NCBI GenBank assembly: GCA_025352915.1
Contig: JANXSA010000108.1
Location: forward strand, 1 to 5,671
Length of the DNA stretch: 5,671 nucleotides
Reading direction: 5' to 3'
Source of the DNA: Rhodospirillales bacterium
GTDB taxonomy: Bacteria > Pseudomonadota > Alphaproteobacteria > Acetobacterales > Acetobacteraceae
Below the pieces are notes generated by a model. That model did not search any database. It was not told the origin of the DNA and worked only from the letters and a program-made list of their open reading frames with translations. This document shows, one piece after another, positions 1-5,013 of the stretch (position 1 is the stretch's first letter; each line of letters begins with the position of its first letter). A program made the translations under genes and the position numbers.

Positions 1-15
1 ATAGGACCCCACCCC

Positions 16-1485
16 ATGCGCCTCTTCTCCGCCACCCTCGCCACCGAAACCAACACCTTCTCCCCGCTGCCCACCAGCATCGAGGGCTACAAGGAGGGCG
101 TCTGGCTTCGCCCCGGCGAACACCCGGCCGACGCCCCGCGCATGTGCACCGCCACCCTCTTCGTCGCCCGCCGCCGCGCCGCGAAGGACAACTTCACCCT
201 GATCGAAGGCTCCTGCTTCGCCGCCTCGCCGGCCGGCACCACCAACCGGGCGGACTACGAAACCATGCGCGACGAAATCCTGGCCCAACTCGAACAAGCC
301 CTCCCGCTCGACGGCGTTCTCCTGGGCCTGCACGGCGCCATGGTCGCCCACGGCTATGACGACGTCGAAGGCGACATCATCGAGCGCGTGCGAAACATCG
401 TCGGCCCCGCCTGCATCATCGGCGTCGAGCTTGACCCGCACTGCCACCTCACCATCAAGCGCGTGCGCCTGGCCGACATCACCATCCTCTACAAGGAATT
501 CCCCCACACCGATGTGGTGGACCGCGCCGAAGACCTCCTCACCCTGGTCCTCAAAACCATCCGCCGCGAAATTCGCCCCACCCAGGCGCTCTACGACGCT
601 CGCCAGATCGGCTCATACCCGACCACGCTGCCGCTGATGCGCGCCTTCGTCGACCGCATGATGGCCATGGAGGGTCAAAATGGCATCCTCTCCATCTCCA
701 TCGGCCACTGCTTCCCATACGCCGACGTCCCCGAAATGACCGGCCGCATCCTGGTCATCACCGACAACAACAAGCCCCAGGCCGACGCACTTGCCATCAC
801 CATCGGCGAGGAGTTCGTCTCCATGCGCGGCCGCACCGCCCCGGACTATCTCGACGTCGACGCCGCCATCACCGCCGGCCTGGCCGCCAACGCCTACCCC
901 GTCGTCATGGCCGACCCCGCCGACAACGCCGGCGGCGGTGCGGCCAGCGACAACACCACCATCCTCAAGCGCCTGATCGAACGCGACGTGCAGGACGCTG
1001 CCCTCGGCCCGATCTGGGACCCCATCGCCGTCCGCCTGTGCTTCGACGCCGGCCTCGGCGCCACCTTCGCCCTGCGCTTCGGCGGCAAGATCGGCCCGAC
1101 CTCCAACACCCCGGTCGACGCCATGGTCACCGTCATCGGCCTGGCCCGCGATTGCTACCAGTCCTTCGGCCCCGCCCAGGCCGAACTCGGCGACTGCGCC
1201 GCCATCCGCATCGGCGGCGTCGAAGTGGTGCTGGAGACCAAGCGCAACCAGGCGCTCGGCCTCGAACTCTTCCGCAATGTCGGCATCGAACCCACCGAGA
1301 AAAAACTCGTCATCGTTAAATCCACCAACCACTTCATGGCCGCCTATGGCCCGATCGCCAAGAAAGTCCTCTACATCGACGCCGACGGCCCGATCCCGCG
1401 CGACTACCGCAAAATCCCATACACCAAAGTCCAGCGCCCGATCTGGCCGCTCGATGAGGGCTCCACGCCGGGCCTCATCCTATAA
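16..1485 (+). CDS. M81 family metallopeptidase (MlrC-like)
   Basis: This 489-residue protein belongs to the M81/MlrC family, zinc-dependent hydrolases named after the enzyme that finishes breakdown of the linear microcystin peptide. Most members have other, unknown amide or peptide substrates. Visible marks are the N-terminal ETNTFSP (residues 11-17), LHGAMVAHGYDDVEGD (105-120), the likely metal-binding LDPHCH (139-144; D140, H142, H144) followed by FPHTD (162-166), the glycine-rich DPADNAGGG turn (300-308) that begins the C-terminal half, and VKSTNHF (434-440). Length is normal for the family and both halves are present. There is no signal peptide or membrane segment, so it is probably cytoplasmic. 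The ATG at 16 has an AGGA at 3-6 about nine bases upstream. The HpcH/HpaI aldolase lies 135 bases downstream on the same strand, suggesting a shared catabolic role, but the hairpin block between them may separate the transcripts. Family assignment is firm; the substrate is unknown. Confidence 0.93.
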   Translation: MRLFSATLATETNTFSPLPTSIEGYKEGVWLRPGEHPADAPRMCTATLFVARRRAAKDNFTLIEGSCFAASPAGTTNRADYETMRDEILAQLEQALPLDGVLLGLHGAMVAHGYDDVEGDIIERVRNIVGPACIIGVELDPHCHLTIKRVRLADITILYKEFPHTDVVDRAEDLLTLVLKTIRREIRPTQALYDARQIGSYPTTLPLMRAFVDRMMAMEGQNGILSISIGHCFPYADVPEMTGRILVITDNNKPQADALAITIGEEFVSMRGRTAPDYLDVDAAITAGLAANAYPVVMADPADNAGGGAASDNTTILKRLIERDVQDAALGPIWDPIAVRLCFDAGLGATFALRFGGKIGPTSNTPVDAMVTVIGLARDCYQSFGPAQAELGDCAAIRIGGVEVVLETKRNQALGLELFRNVGIEPTEKKLVIVKSTNHFMAAYGPIAKKVLYIDADGPIPRDYRKIPYTKVQRPIWPLDEGSTPGLIL

Positions 1486-1495
1486 AAGAAAGCAT

Positions 1496-1517
1496 GTTCT
1501 TTTTTGAAAAAAAGAAC
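1496..1517. terminator. AT-rich hairpin, possible bidirectional terminator
   Basis: GTTCTTTTTT (1496-1505) pairs exactly with AAAAAAGAAC (1508-1517), leaving a 2-base gap and in practice a 4-base loop. It begins 11 bases after the metallopeptidase stop. The stem is nearly all A/T, with T-runs available on both strands, so termination in either direction is possible, although the GC part of the stem is weak. The position supports a transcript end for the upstream gene; function is inferred. Confidence 0.5.
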
Positions 1518-1523
1518 CAAAAA

Positions 1524-1561
1524 ACTTTCATCTGTTAAGCACGGCCCAAATGGATGAAAGT
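1524..1561. repeat. 9-bp inverted repeat in spacer
   Basis: ACTTTCATC (1524-1532) is the exact reverse complement of GATGAAAGT (1553-1561), separated by 20 bases. The match continues outward as A-run against T-run with a small bulge. It sits between the two perfect hairpins of the same spacer, so the block can fold as three consecutive or partly nested stems. Its role is unknown; it looks like part of a dispersed intergenic repeat. Confidence 0.55.
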
Positions 1562-1568
1562 CTTTTTG

Positions 1569-1592
1569 CTTCTTTTTCTACAGAAAAAGAAG
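1569..1592. terminator. 11-bp perfect hairpin upstream of aldolase gene
   Basis: CTTCTTTTTCT (1569-1579) pairs perfectly with AGAAAAAGAAG (1582-1592) around a 2-base gap. It ends 28 bases before the aldolase start and does not cover its ribosome binding site (GGAG, 1609-1612). It could be a terminator, a processing or protection stem in a shared transcript, or the closing end of a repeat element starting at 1496. The fold is clear; the function is inferred. Confidence 0.5.
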
Positions 1593-1620
1593 AATCCTTC
1601 CCCCTCTCGGAGCCCATCGC

Positions 1621-2388
1621 ATGAACCAGAACCCCGTCCGCCAGAAACTCCGCGCCGGCGGCACCGTCTTCGGCACCATGGCATTCGAGTTCTTCACCCC
1701 CGGCCTCGCCCGTATCCTGGCCAGCGCCGGGGCCGAGTATGTCATTCTGGACCAGGAACACTCGGGCGCCGGCATCGACACCATCAAGGCGCAACTCGGC
1801 TTCGCCCGCGGCGCCGGCATCGTCCCCATCGTGCGGGTTCCCGCCTGCACCAAGGAGCTGATCTGTCCGGTGCTCGACGCCGGCGCGCTCGGCATCATGG
1901 TCCCGATGGTCGAAAGTGCGGAAGAGGCTCAGGCCCTGGTCCAGTGGTGCCGCTACCGCCCGCTCGGCAAGCGCGGCCTCGCCCTCGGCCTGGGCAATGA
2001 CGACTACCAACTCCACCCGCCCCGCGCAGCACTCGACGCCGCCAACGACGCCATCCTGACCATCGCCATGATCGAGACCACCGCCGGCCTGCACCACGCC
2101 CGCGCAATTCTCGCCACCCCCGGCATCGACCTCGGCTGGATCGGCCATTTCGATCTTTCCGACAGCCTCGGCATCGCCGGCGACTTCGCCAACCCGCGCT
2201 TCACCGCCGCCGAGGCCGACATCATCCAAGCCGGCCGCGAGACCAACACCCCGCTCGGCTGGCTCGCCAATGACGGCGCCGCCGCGAAAGCCGGCATCGC
2301 CCGCGGCTTCCGCGCCCTCTGCCTGTCCACCGATGTCGCCCTGCTGCGCACCGCACTGGCGGCCGAGATCACCGCCGCGCGCGCCTGA
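1621..2388 (+). CDS. HpcH/HpaI family class II aldolase
   Basis: This 255-residue protein is a class II (metal-dependent) aldolase of the HpcH/HpaI family, which cleaves or forms 2-oxo-acid aldols such as 4-hydroxy-2-oxoheptanedioate, 2-keto-3-deoxy-L-rhamnonate or 2-dehydro-3-deoxyglucarate to give pyruvate and an aldehyde. Expected active-site pieces are present in order: LDQEHSG with the likely base H47 (residues 43-49), VRVP with pyruvate-binding R72 (71-74), GKRG (116-119), IET with metal ligand E152 (151-153), and GHFDLS with second metal ligand D178 (175-180). The last reads GHFDLS where most relatives have G-P-N-D-L-S, so substrate preference may differ. Length is typical and it should be cytoplasmic. 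The ATG at 1621 follows GGAG (1609-1612) by eight bases. A possible small coding frame begins two bases after the stop. Family is firm; the exact reaction is open. Confidence 0.92.
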   Translation: MNQNPVRQKLRAGGTVFGTMAFEFFTPGLARILASAGAEYVILDQEHSGAGIDTIKAQLGFARGAGIVPIVRVPACTKELICPVLDAGALGIMVPMVESAEEAQALVQWCRYRPLGKRGLALGLGNDDYQLHPPRAALDAANDAILTIAMIETTAGLHHARAILATPGIDLGWIGHFDLSDSLGIAGDFANPRFTAAEADIIQAGRETNTPLGWLANDGAAAKAGIARGFRALCLSTDVALLRTALAAEITAARA

Positions 2389-2390
2389 CC

Positions 2391-2538
2391 ATGCTCACCC
2401 GCACCGTCACCCTCTTCCCCCGGCCCCAAGATCCGCCTCGTCAGCGACCCCTTCGACCGCGATAAGGCCGCCGAGGCGATCAGGCGGATCCAGCTCCTGG
2501 TGGCCCGCGCGAGACAGCCGCCGCTGCCCGCTCACTGA
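2391..2538 (+). pseudogene. frameshifted small ORF coupled to aldolase gene
   Basis: An ATG at 2391 lies two bases after the aldolase stop and opens MLTRTVTLFP. This frame soon degenerates into proline/arginine-rich sequence and stops at a TAA at 2463. Removing one C from the C5 run at 2417-2421 shifts reading into a frame that continues as GPKIRLVSDPFDRDKAAEA and then IRRIQLLVARARQ, ending at the TGA at 2536-2538, about 48 residues in all. In the repaired frame nearly every codon ends in G or C, mostly C, as in the neighbouring + strand genes, and the residue mix looks like a normal soluble protein. I infer a decayed or sequencing-error-broken small gene translated together with the aldolase. 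Its last 59 bases overlap the 3' end of the opposite-strand exporter. I do not recognise the protein. A chance open frame is the alternative. Confidence 0.42.
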
Positions 2539-3754
2539 TCCGCTCCGCCCGCACCCACCAAGCCCCCACCACCAACAGCAACCCCATCCCCATCACCGCC
2601 GAAACCAACACCGCCACCTGCGCCCCCACCCGCTCCGCCAGCGCCCCCACCATCAACTGCCCCACCGGCCCCGTCCCGATCGCCACCGTGATCAACCCCA
2701 TCTGCCGGCTGCGCACCGCCGGCGGCACCCGCGTCAGCACCAGCGTCGTTTGCATATTGCCGAACAGCGCCGCCCCCATCCCCCCCAGTATCAACAGCGC
2801 GCACGCCAGCCAATAGGCCGAGACCTGCGTCATCGCCATCACGCAAACCAGGAACACCACCGACCCGCCCACCATCAGCAGGCTGGCGCGGCTCTTCGGC
2901 GCCACCGCCGCCAGCACGATCCCGCCCAACAGCGACCCGAACGCCTCCGCCGAGGCCAGCAACCCCGACCACGCCTGGGACACTCCAAACACCACCAGCG
3001 CCAGCGGCGCCACCAGCGCCGAATAGCTGAACGCGAAACAGTTCATCACCACCGTGACCAACAGCACCGCCCGCACCGTCGGATCGCCCATCGCATAGGC
3101 AAACCCATCCGCCAGGTCGCGCGGCACCCGCCCCAGCGTCAGCCGCCGAGTCTCCTGCACATGCCGCACCCCCGGCACCAACAGCGCCGCGACCGCAAAA
3201 CACCCGGCGGACACCGCAAACGCCCCCGCCGCCCCCAGCCCGGCAAACGCCGCCCCGCCCGCCAGCGGCCCAACCCCGCGCATCATCGCATTGGTCAAAC
3301 TATCCAGCGCGACGGCCCGCCCCATCATCGCCGGCCCCGCCGCCTCGCCGCACATCCGCCGCCGCGTGCTCATCTCGGTCGCCCACACCGAGCCCCCAAC
3401 AAACGCCGCCACCGCAACGTGCCAAGGCCGCAACACCCCGCCCAGCGCCAGCGCGCACACGCTGCCTGACGCCGCCATGCTGACCACCATCCCCCATTGC
3501 AGGATCGCCTTGCGGTCGATGGCGTCCGACACAACGCCCGCCACCGCCCCGAACAGCAGCATCGGCAGCGCCCGCATCGCCGACACCACCGCCACCGCAA
3601 ACCCGGACCCGCTCACCTCCCAGGTAAACAGCGCTGCCGCGAGCGTGTCGGAAAACCGCATCGCATTGCCCAAGCCGCCGATCACCCACAGCCGCAGGAA
3701 ATCGGGCGTGGTCAGCAGCATGCGCAACGGGTGCTTCAACGGTGGCGATTCCAT
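2480..3754 (-). CDS. MFS transporter, EntS-like exporter family
   Basis: This is an inner-membrane major facilitator protein of about 424 residues, dominated by hydrophobic segments consistent with roughly 12 helices. Numbering from the chosen start, GVVSDAIDRKAIL (73-85) is the motif-A loop between helices 2 and 3, and the stretch from STRRRMCG through GRAVALDSLTNAMMRGVGPLAGG (129-167) resembles the MFS_3/EntS-type subgroup, which exports siderophores, drugs or other small molecules. The substrate cannot be read from sequence. I chose the ATG at 3754, with GGCGGG just before it, because residues upstream of it (from a TTG at 3826) are not hydrophobic and would overlap the divergent gene's leader; M36 of the long frame +11 codons is another option. 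Codon use is odd: GCG, GTG, CTG, CGG and TTG are frequent, unlike the C-ending codons of its neighbours. The 3' end converges on the aldolase operon. Confidence 0.88.
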   Translation of the reverse strand: MESPPLKHPLRMLLTTPDFLRLWVIGGLGNAMRFSDTLAAALFTWEVSGSGFAVAVVSAMRALPMLLFGAVAGVVSDAIDRKAILQWGMVVSMAASGSVCALALGGVLRPWHVAVAAFVGGSVWATEMSTRRRMCGEAAGPAMMGRAVALDSLTNAMMRGVGPLAGGAAFAGLGAAGAFAVSAGCFAVAALLVPGVRHVQETRRLTLGRVPRDLADGFAYAMGDPTVRAVLLVTVVMNCFAFSYSALVAPLALVVFGVSQAWSGLLASAEAFGSLLGGIVLAAVAPKSRASLLMVGGSVVFLVCVMAMTQVSAYWLACALLILGGMGAALFGNMQTTLVLTRVPPAVRSRQMGLITVAIGTGPVGQLMVGALAERVGAQVAVLVSAVMGMGLLLVVGAWWVRAERISERAAAAVSRGPPGAGSA

Positions 3755-3785
3755 CCCGCCGCACGTCACCACGCCCCGCCTTGCA

Positions 3786-3814
3786 TGGCCAGACGCGCCA
3801 ACCCGCCCTAGGAT
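3786..3814 (+). promoter_or_regulatory. candidate sigma-70-type promoter for CMD-family gene
   Basis: TGGCCA (3786-3791) and TAGGAT (3809-3814) each match the consensus -35 and -10 hexamers at 4 of 6 positions, with a 17-base spacer. A start near 3821 would leave a leader of about 23 bases holding the ribosome binding site. It lies in the 89-base region between the divergent exporter and CMD genes. I see no equally good promoter for the exporter. Such matches occur by chance, so this is tentative. Confidence 0.3.
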
Positions 3815-3832
3815 CAACGCAGCCAATCAAAC

Positions 3833-3837
3833 GGAGG
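3833..3837 (+). promoter_or_regulatory. ribosome binding site fixing the CMD-family start
   Basis: GGAGG at 3833-3837 sits six bases before the ATG at 3844. It is the strongest Shine-Dalgarno in the window and decides between this start and the in-frame ATG at 3742, which would add 34 residues of unfolded-looking R/P/Q-rich sequence and run across the divergent exporter's start. Confidence 0.85.
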
Positions 3838-3843
3838 AATACC

Positions 3844-4386
3844 ATGCGCGTGCCGGCCCCGACCCGTGACCAGATGACCCCCGAGCAACAAGCCGTCAAC
3901 GACGCCGCCGTCGCCGGCAAGCGCGGCCGCATGCCGCCGCCGGCGCTCGCCTGGATCCACTCGCCCGAGCTGGCCATGCGCACCCAGCACCTCGGCGAGT
4001 TCATCCGCTTCGACACCGAATTCGGTCCCGCCCTGATGGAAATTGCCGTCCTGGTCACCGCCAAATACTGGCGCTCGCACTATGAATGGTGGGCCCATCG
4101 CCGCCTGGCCGAAACCGCCGGCCTCGACGCCGCCATCATCAATGCCATCCGCGACGGCAAACCCCTGCCGCCGGGCGATGAGAAGACGCAGGTCATCTAC
4201 GACTACGCCAAAACCCTGCACGAAACCCGCGAAGTCCCGATGGCGCTGCACAACCGCATGATGGCCGCCTGGGGCCCGCGCGGCGTCGCCGAAGTCATCG
4301 GCATCTGCGGTTACTACACCCTGGTCAGCATGACCCTGAACGGCTTCGATGTCGGGCTGCCGGATGGGCAAACGTCAGAAATCTAG
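3844..4386 (+). CDS. carboxymuconolactone decarboxylase family protein
   Basis: This 180-residue, all-helical, probably cytoplasmic protein matches the carboxymuconolactone decarboxylase (CMD) family. The core runs from about residue 40 to 165, with the hallmark stretch MEIAVLVTAKYWRSHYEWWAH (65-85), where E81 and H85 occupy the conserved active-site helix, followed by AGLDAAIINAIRDG (92-105) and a second helical pair with YDYAKTLHETREVP (119-132). The AhpD-type CxxC pair is absent (C155 is the only cysteine), so it is not an alkylhydroperoxidase-type thiol enzyme. Members of this branch include gamma-carboxymuconolactone decarboxylase and many uncharacterised proteins in aromatic or organic-acid catabolism; no protocatechuate genes are visible here, so the reaction is open. 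It is divergent from the exporter, which could be co-regulated and handle a related compound. A hairpin at 4420-4440 follows. Confidence 0.9.
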   Translation: MRVPAPTRDQMTPEQQAVNDAAVAGKRGRMPPPALAWIHSPELAMRTQHLGEFIRFDTEFGPALMEIAVLVTAKYWRSHYEWWAHRRLAETAGLDAAIINAIRDGKPLPPGDEKTQVIYDYAKTLHETREVPMALHNRMMAAWGPRGVAEVIGICGYYTLVSMTLNGFDVGLPDGQTSEI

Positions 4387-4393
4387 CGAAGGG

Positions 4394-4535
4394 AAGGCGA
4401 GGGCTTTGCCCTGGACCCACCAAAGGCCGAGGGCCTTTGGAAACCCATTCATTTTTAAGGGATAAGGTCCAGGGGCTTGGCCCGTCGCGCGAAGGCGCGC
4501 TCGGGGCCTGGCGGGTCTGGGCAGAGCCCAGCCTT
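4394..4535. repeat. structured convergent spacer with two facing hairpin units
   Basis: The spacer between the convergent CMD and response regulator genes holds two related GC-rich units in opposite orientation. On the + strand unit A (4394-4440) reads AAGGC, then GGGC-TTT-GCCC, then GACCC and the 4420-4440 hairpin. On the - strand unit B (from 4535 down to about 4494) reads AAGGC, then CTGGGC-TCT-GCCCAG (4517-4531), then GACCC, CGAG and GCGCGCC. In addition CCCTGGACC (4409-4417) pairs with GGTCCAGGG (4466-4474), enclosing the inner hairpin, and CGCGC/GCGCG (4486-4490/4495-4499) forms a small stem. A TTACGTAA palindrome lies at 4534-4541. Each unit follows one of the two converging genes, fitting a bidirectional terminator or a dispersed extragenic repeat. 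I recall similar blocks in Acetobacteraceae, but could not search. No gene is supported between 4387 and 4614. Confidence 0.6.
4420..4440 (+). terminator. probable terminator of CMD-family gene
   Basis: CCAAAGGCC (4420-4428) and GGCCTTTGG (4432-4440) form a perfect 9-bp stem with a GAG loop, 34 bases after the CMD stop. A T5 tract at 4452-4456 follows only after a gap of 11 bases, so it is not a textbook intrinsic terminator. The outer 9-bp stem (4409-4417 with 4466-4474) would strengthen the fold. Confidence 0.55.
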
Positions 4536-4598
4536 ACGTAACTTAGTGCCCATGGAGCGCTGCCCTCGACCCGCGACGCCCGGCGGCCCCAGATCGGG

Positions 4599-4626
4599 CA
4601 TCATCGCGCGGCCATCATCGCGCGGC
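4599..4626. repeat. exact 14-bp tandem duplication over the regulator stop codon
   Basis: CATCATCGCGCGGC occurs twice back to back, at 4599-4612 and 4613-4626, with no mismatch. Read on the - strand the upstream copy encodes the last residues A-A-R and the TGA of the response regulator, and the second copy lies just downstream as non-coding sequence. The protein end is the same with or without the extra copy. Replication slippage is the simplest origin; the perfect identity suggests it is recent. Confidence 0.9.
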
Positions 4627-4989
4627 CAGGATGCCTTGCAGGACCTCGATGAGGCGGGCGGGGCCGCACGGCTTTTGCAGGAAGACGGCACCGGGGAAAG
4701 CATTCTGGTGTTGCGAGGCGGAATAGCCGGAGAGCACGATGAACGGCAGGCCACGGGCGACCAGCGCCGCGGCGGCGGGGCTGGAGCTTACGCCGGCGAG
4801 ATTGGCATCGAGGATGGCCGCATCGCAGGCGCCGCTTTCGATCAGGGCGAGGGCCGCTTCGAGCCGGCCGGCCACGCCGGCGCTGGCGAACCCGGCCTCG
4901 ATGATGAGCTCCTGGAGGTCGAACGCGATCATCGGTTCGTCGTCCACGATGAGAATGCGCGGGGTCTGCGAGTCAGGGGCGGGCGTCAT
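4615..4989 (-). CDS. single-domain response regulator (REC only)
   Basis: This 124-residue protein is a stand-alone receiver domain with no output domain. It shows the acidic pair in VDDEP (D16, D17), the phospho-acceptor D61 in AILDANLAG (58-66), the switch serine in VLSGYS (S87) and the invariant lysine in LQKPC (K106). The SGYS segment resembles the FATGUY type of alphaproteobacterial single-domain regulators, which relay phosphate or act as sinks for HWE kinases. It lies directly downstream of the HWE kinase and is probably its partner. The ATG at 4989 is the only standard start in this frame after the kinase stop, but it follows a C8 tract with no Shine-Dalgarno, so translation probably depends on coupling to the kinase. 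Both ends of the gene sit in 14-bp tandem duplications. With no DNA-binding part, it must act through protein contacts or phosphotransfer. Confidence 0.9.
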   Translation of the reverse strand: MTPAPDSQTPRILIVDDEPMIAFDLQELIIEAGFASAGVAGRLEAALALIESGACDAAILDANLAGVSSSPAAAALVARGLPFIVLSGYSASQHQNAFPGAVFLQKPCGPARLIEVLQGILAAR

Positions 4990-5003
4990 GGGGGGGGCGT
5001 CAT
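4976..5003. repeat. near-perfect 14-bp tandem duplication over the regulator start codon
   Basis: On the - strand ATGACGCCCCCCCC (5003-4990) is followed directly by ATGACGCCCGCCCC (4989-4976), 13 of 14 bases identical. The upstream copy contains a C8 run and its own ATG; the downstream copy is the apparent start of the response regulator. Because 14 is not a multiple of three, the two ATGs are in different frames. The upstream ATG opens a mini-ORF, M-T-P-P-P, whose TGA overlaps the regulator ATG as ATGA at 4989-4986. Confidence 0.88.
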
Positions 5004-5013
5004 GGCGGGCTCG

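Noticed and set aside
613..1332. 239-codon open frame on the - strand inside the metallopeptidase gene
   Set aside because: Its G/D/A/V-rich translation is the mirror of C-ending codons on the other strand; the + strand frame carries clear family motifs.
1496..1592. Inverted repeats as ends of an insertion sequence
   Set aside because: The outer segments at 1496-1517 and 1569-1592 are self-complementary hairpins rather than a matched pair of ends, and no transposase lies between them.
1528..2229. 233-codon open frame on the - strand across the aldolase gene
   Set aside because: Low-complexity antisense shadow; the + strand has all aldolase active-site motifs.
2270..3469. 399-codon + strand open frame rich in H, P, R and Q
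   Set aside because: Composition is that of an antisense shadow of a GC-rich membrane protein gene; the - strand frame gives a normal MFS transporter.
3755..3826. TTG start at 3826 for the exporter
   Set aside because: It would add 24 residues unlike a membrane protein N-terminus and occupy the divergent promoter region; the ATG at 3754 fits better, though this is not proven.
3742..3843. Longer N-terminus for the CMD-family protein from the ATG at 3742
   Set aside because: No ribosome binding site there, non-conserved R/P/Q-rich extension, and the ATG at 3844 has a strong GGAGG at correct spacing.
3844..4386. AhpD-like alkylhydroperoxidase
   Set aside because: The required pair of cysteines is missing; only the general CMD fold signature is present.
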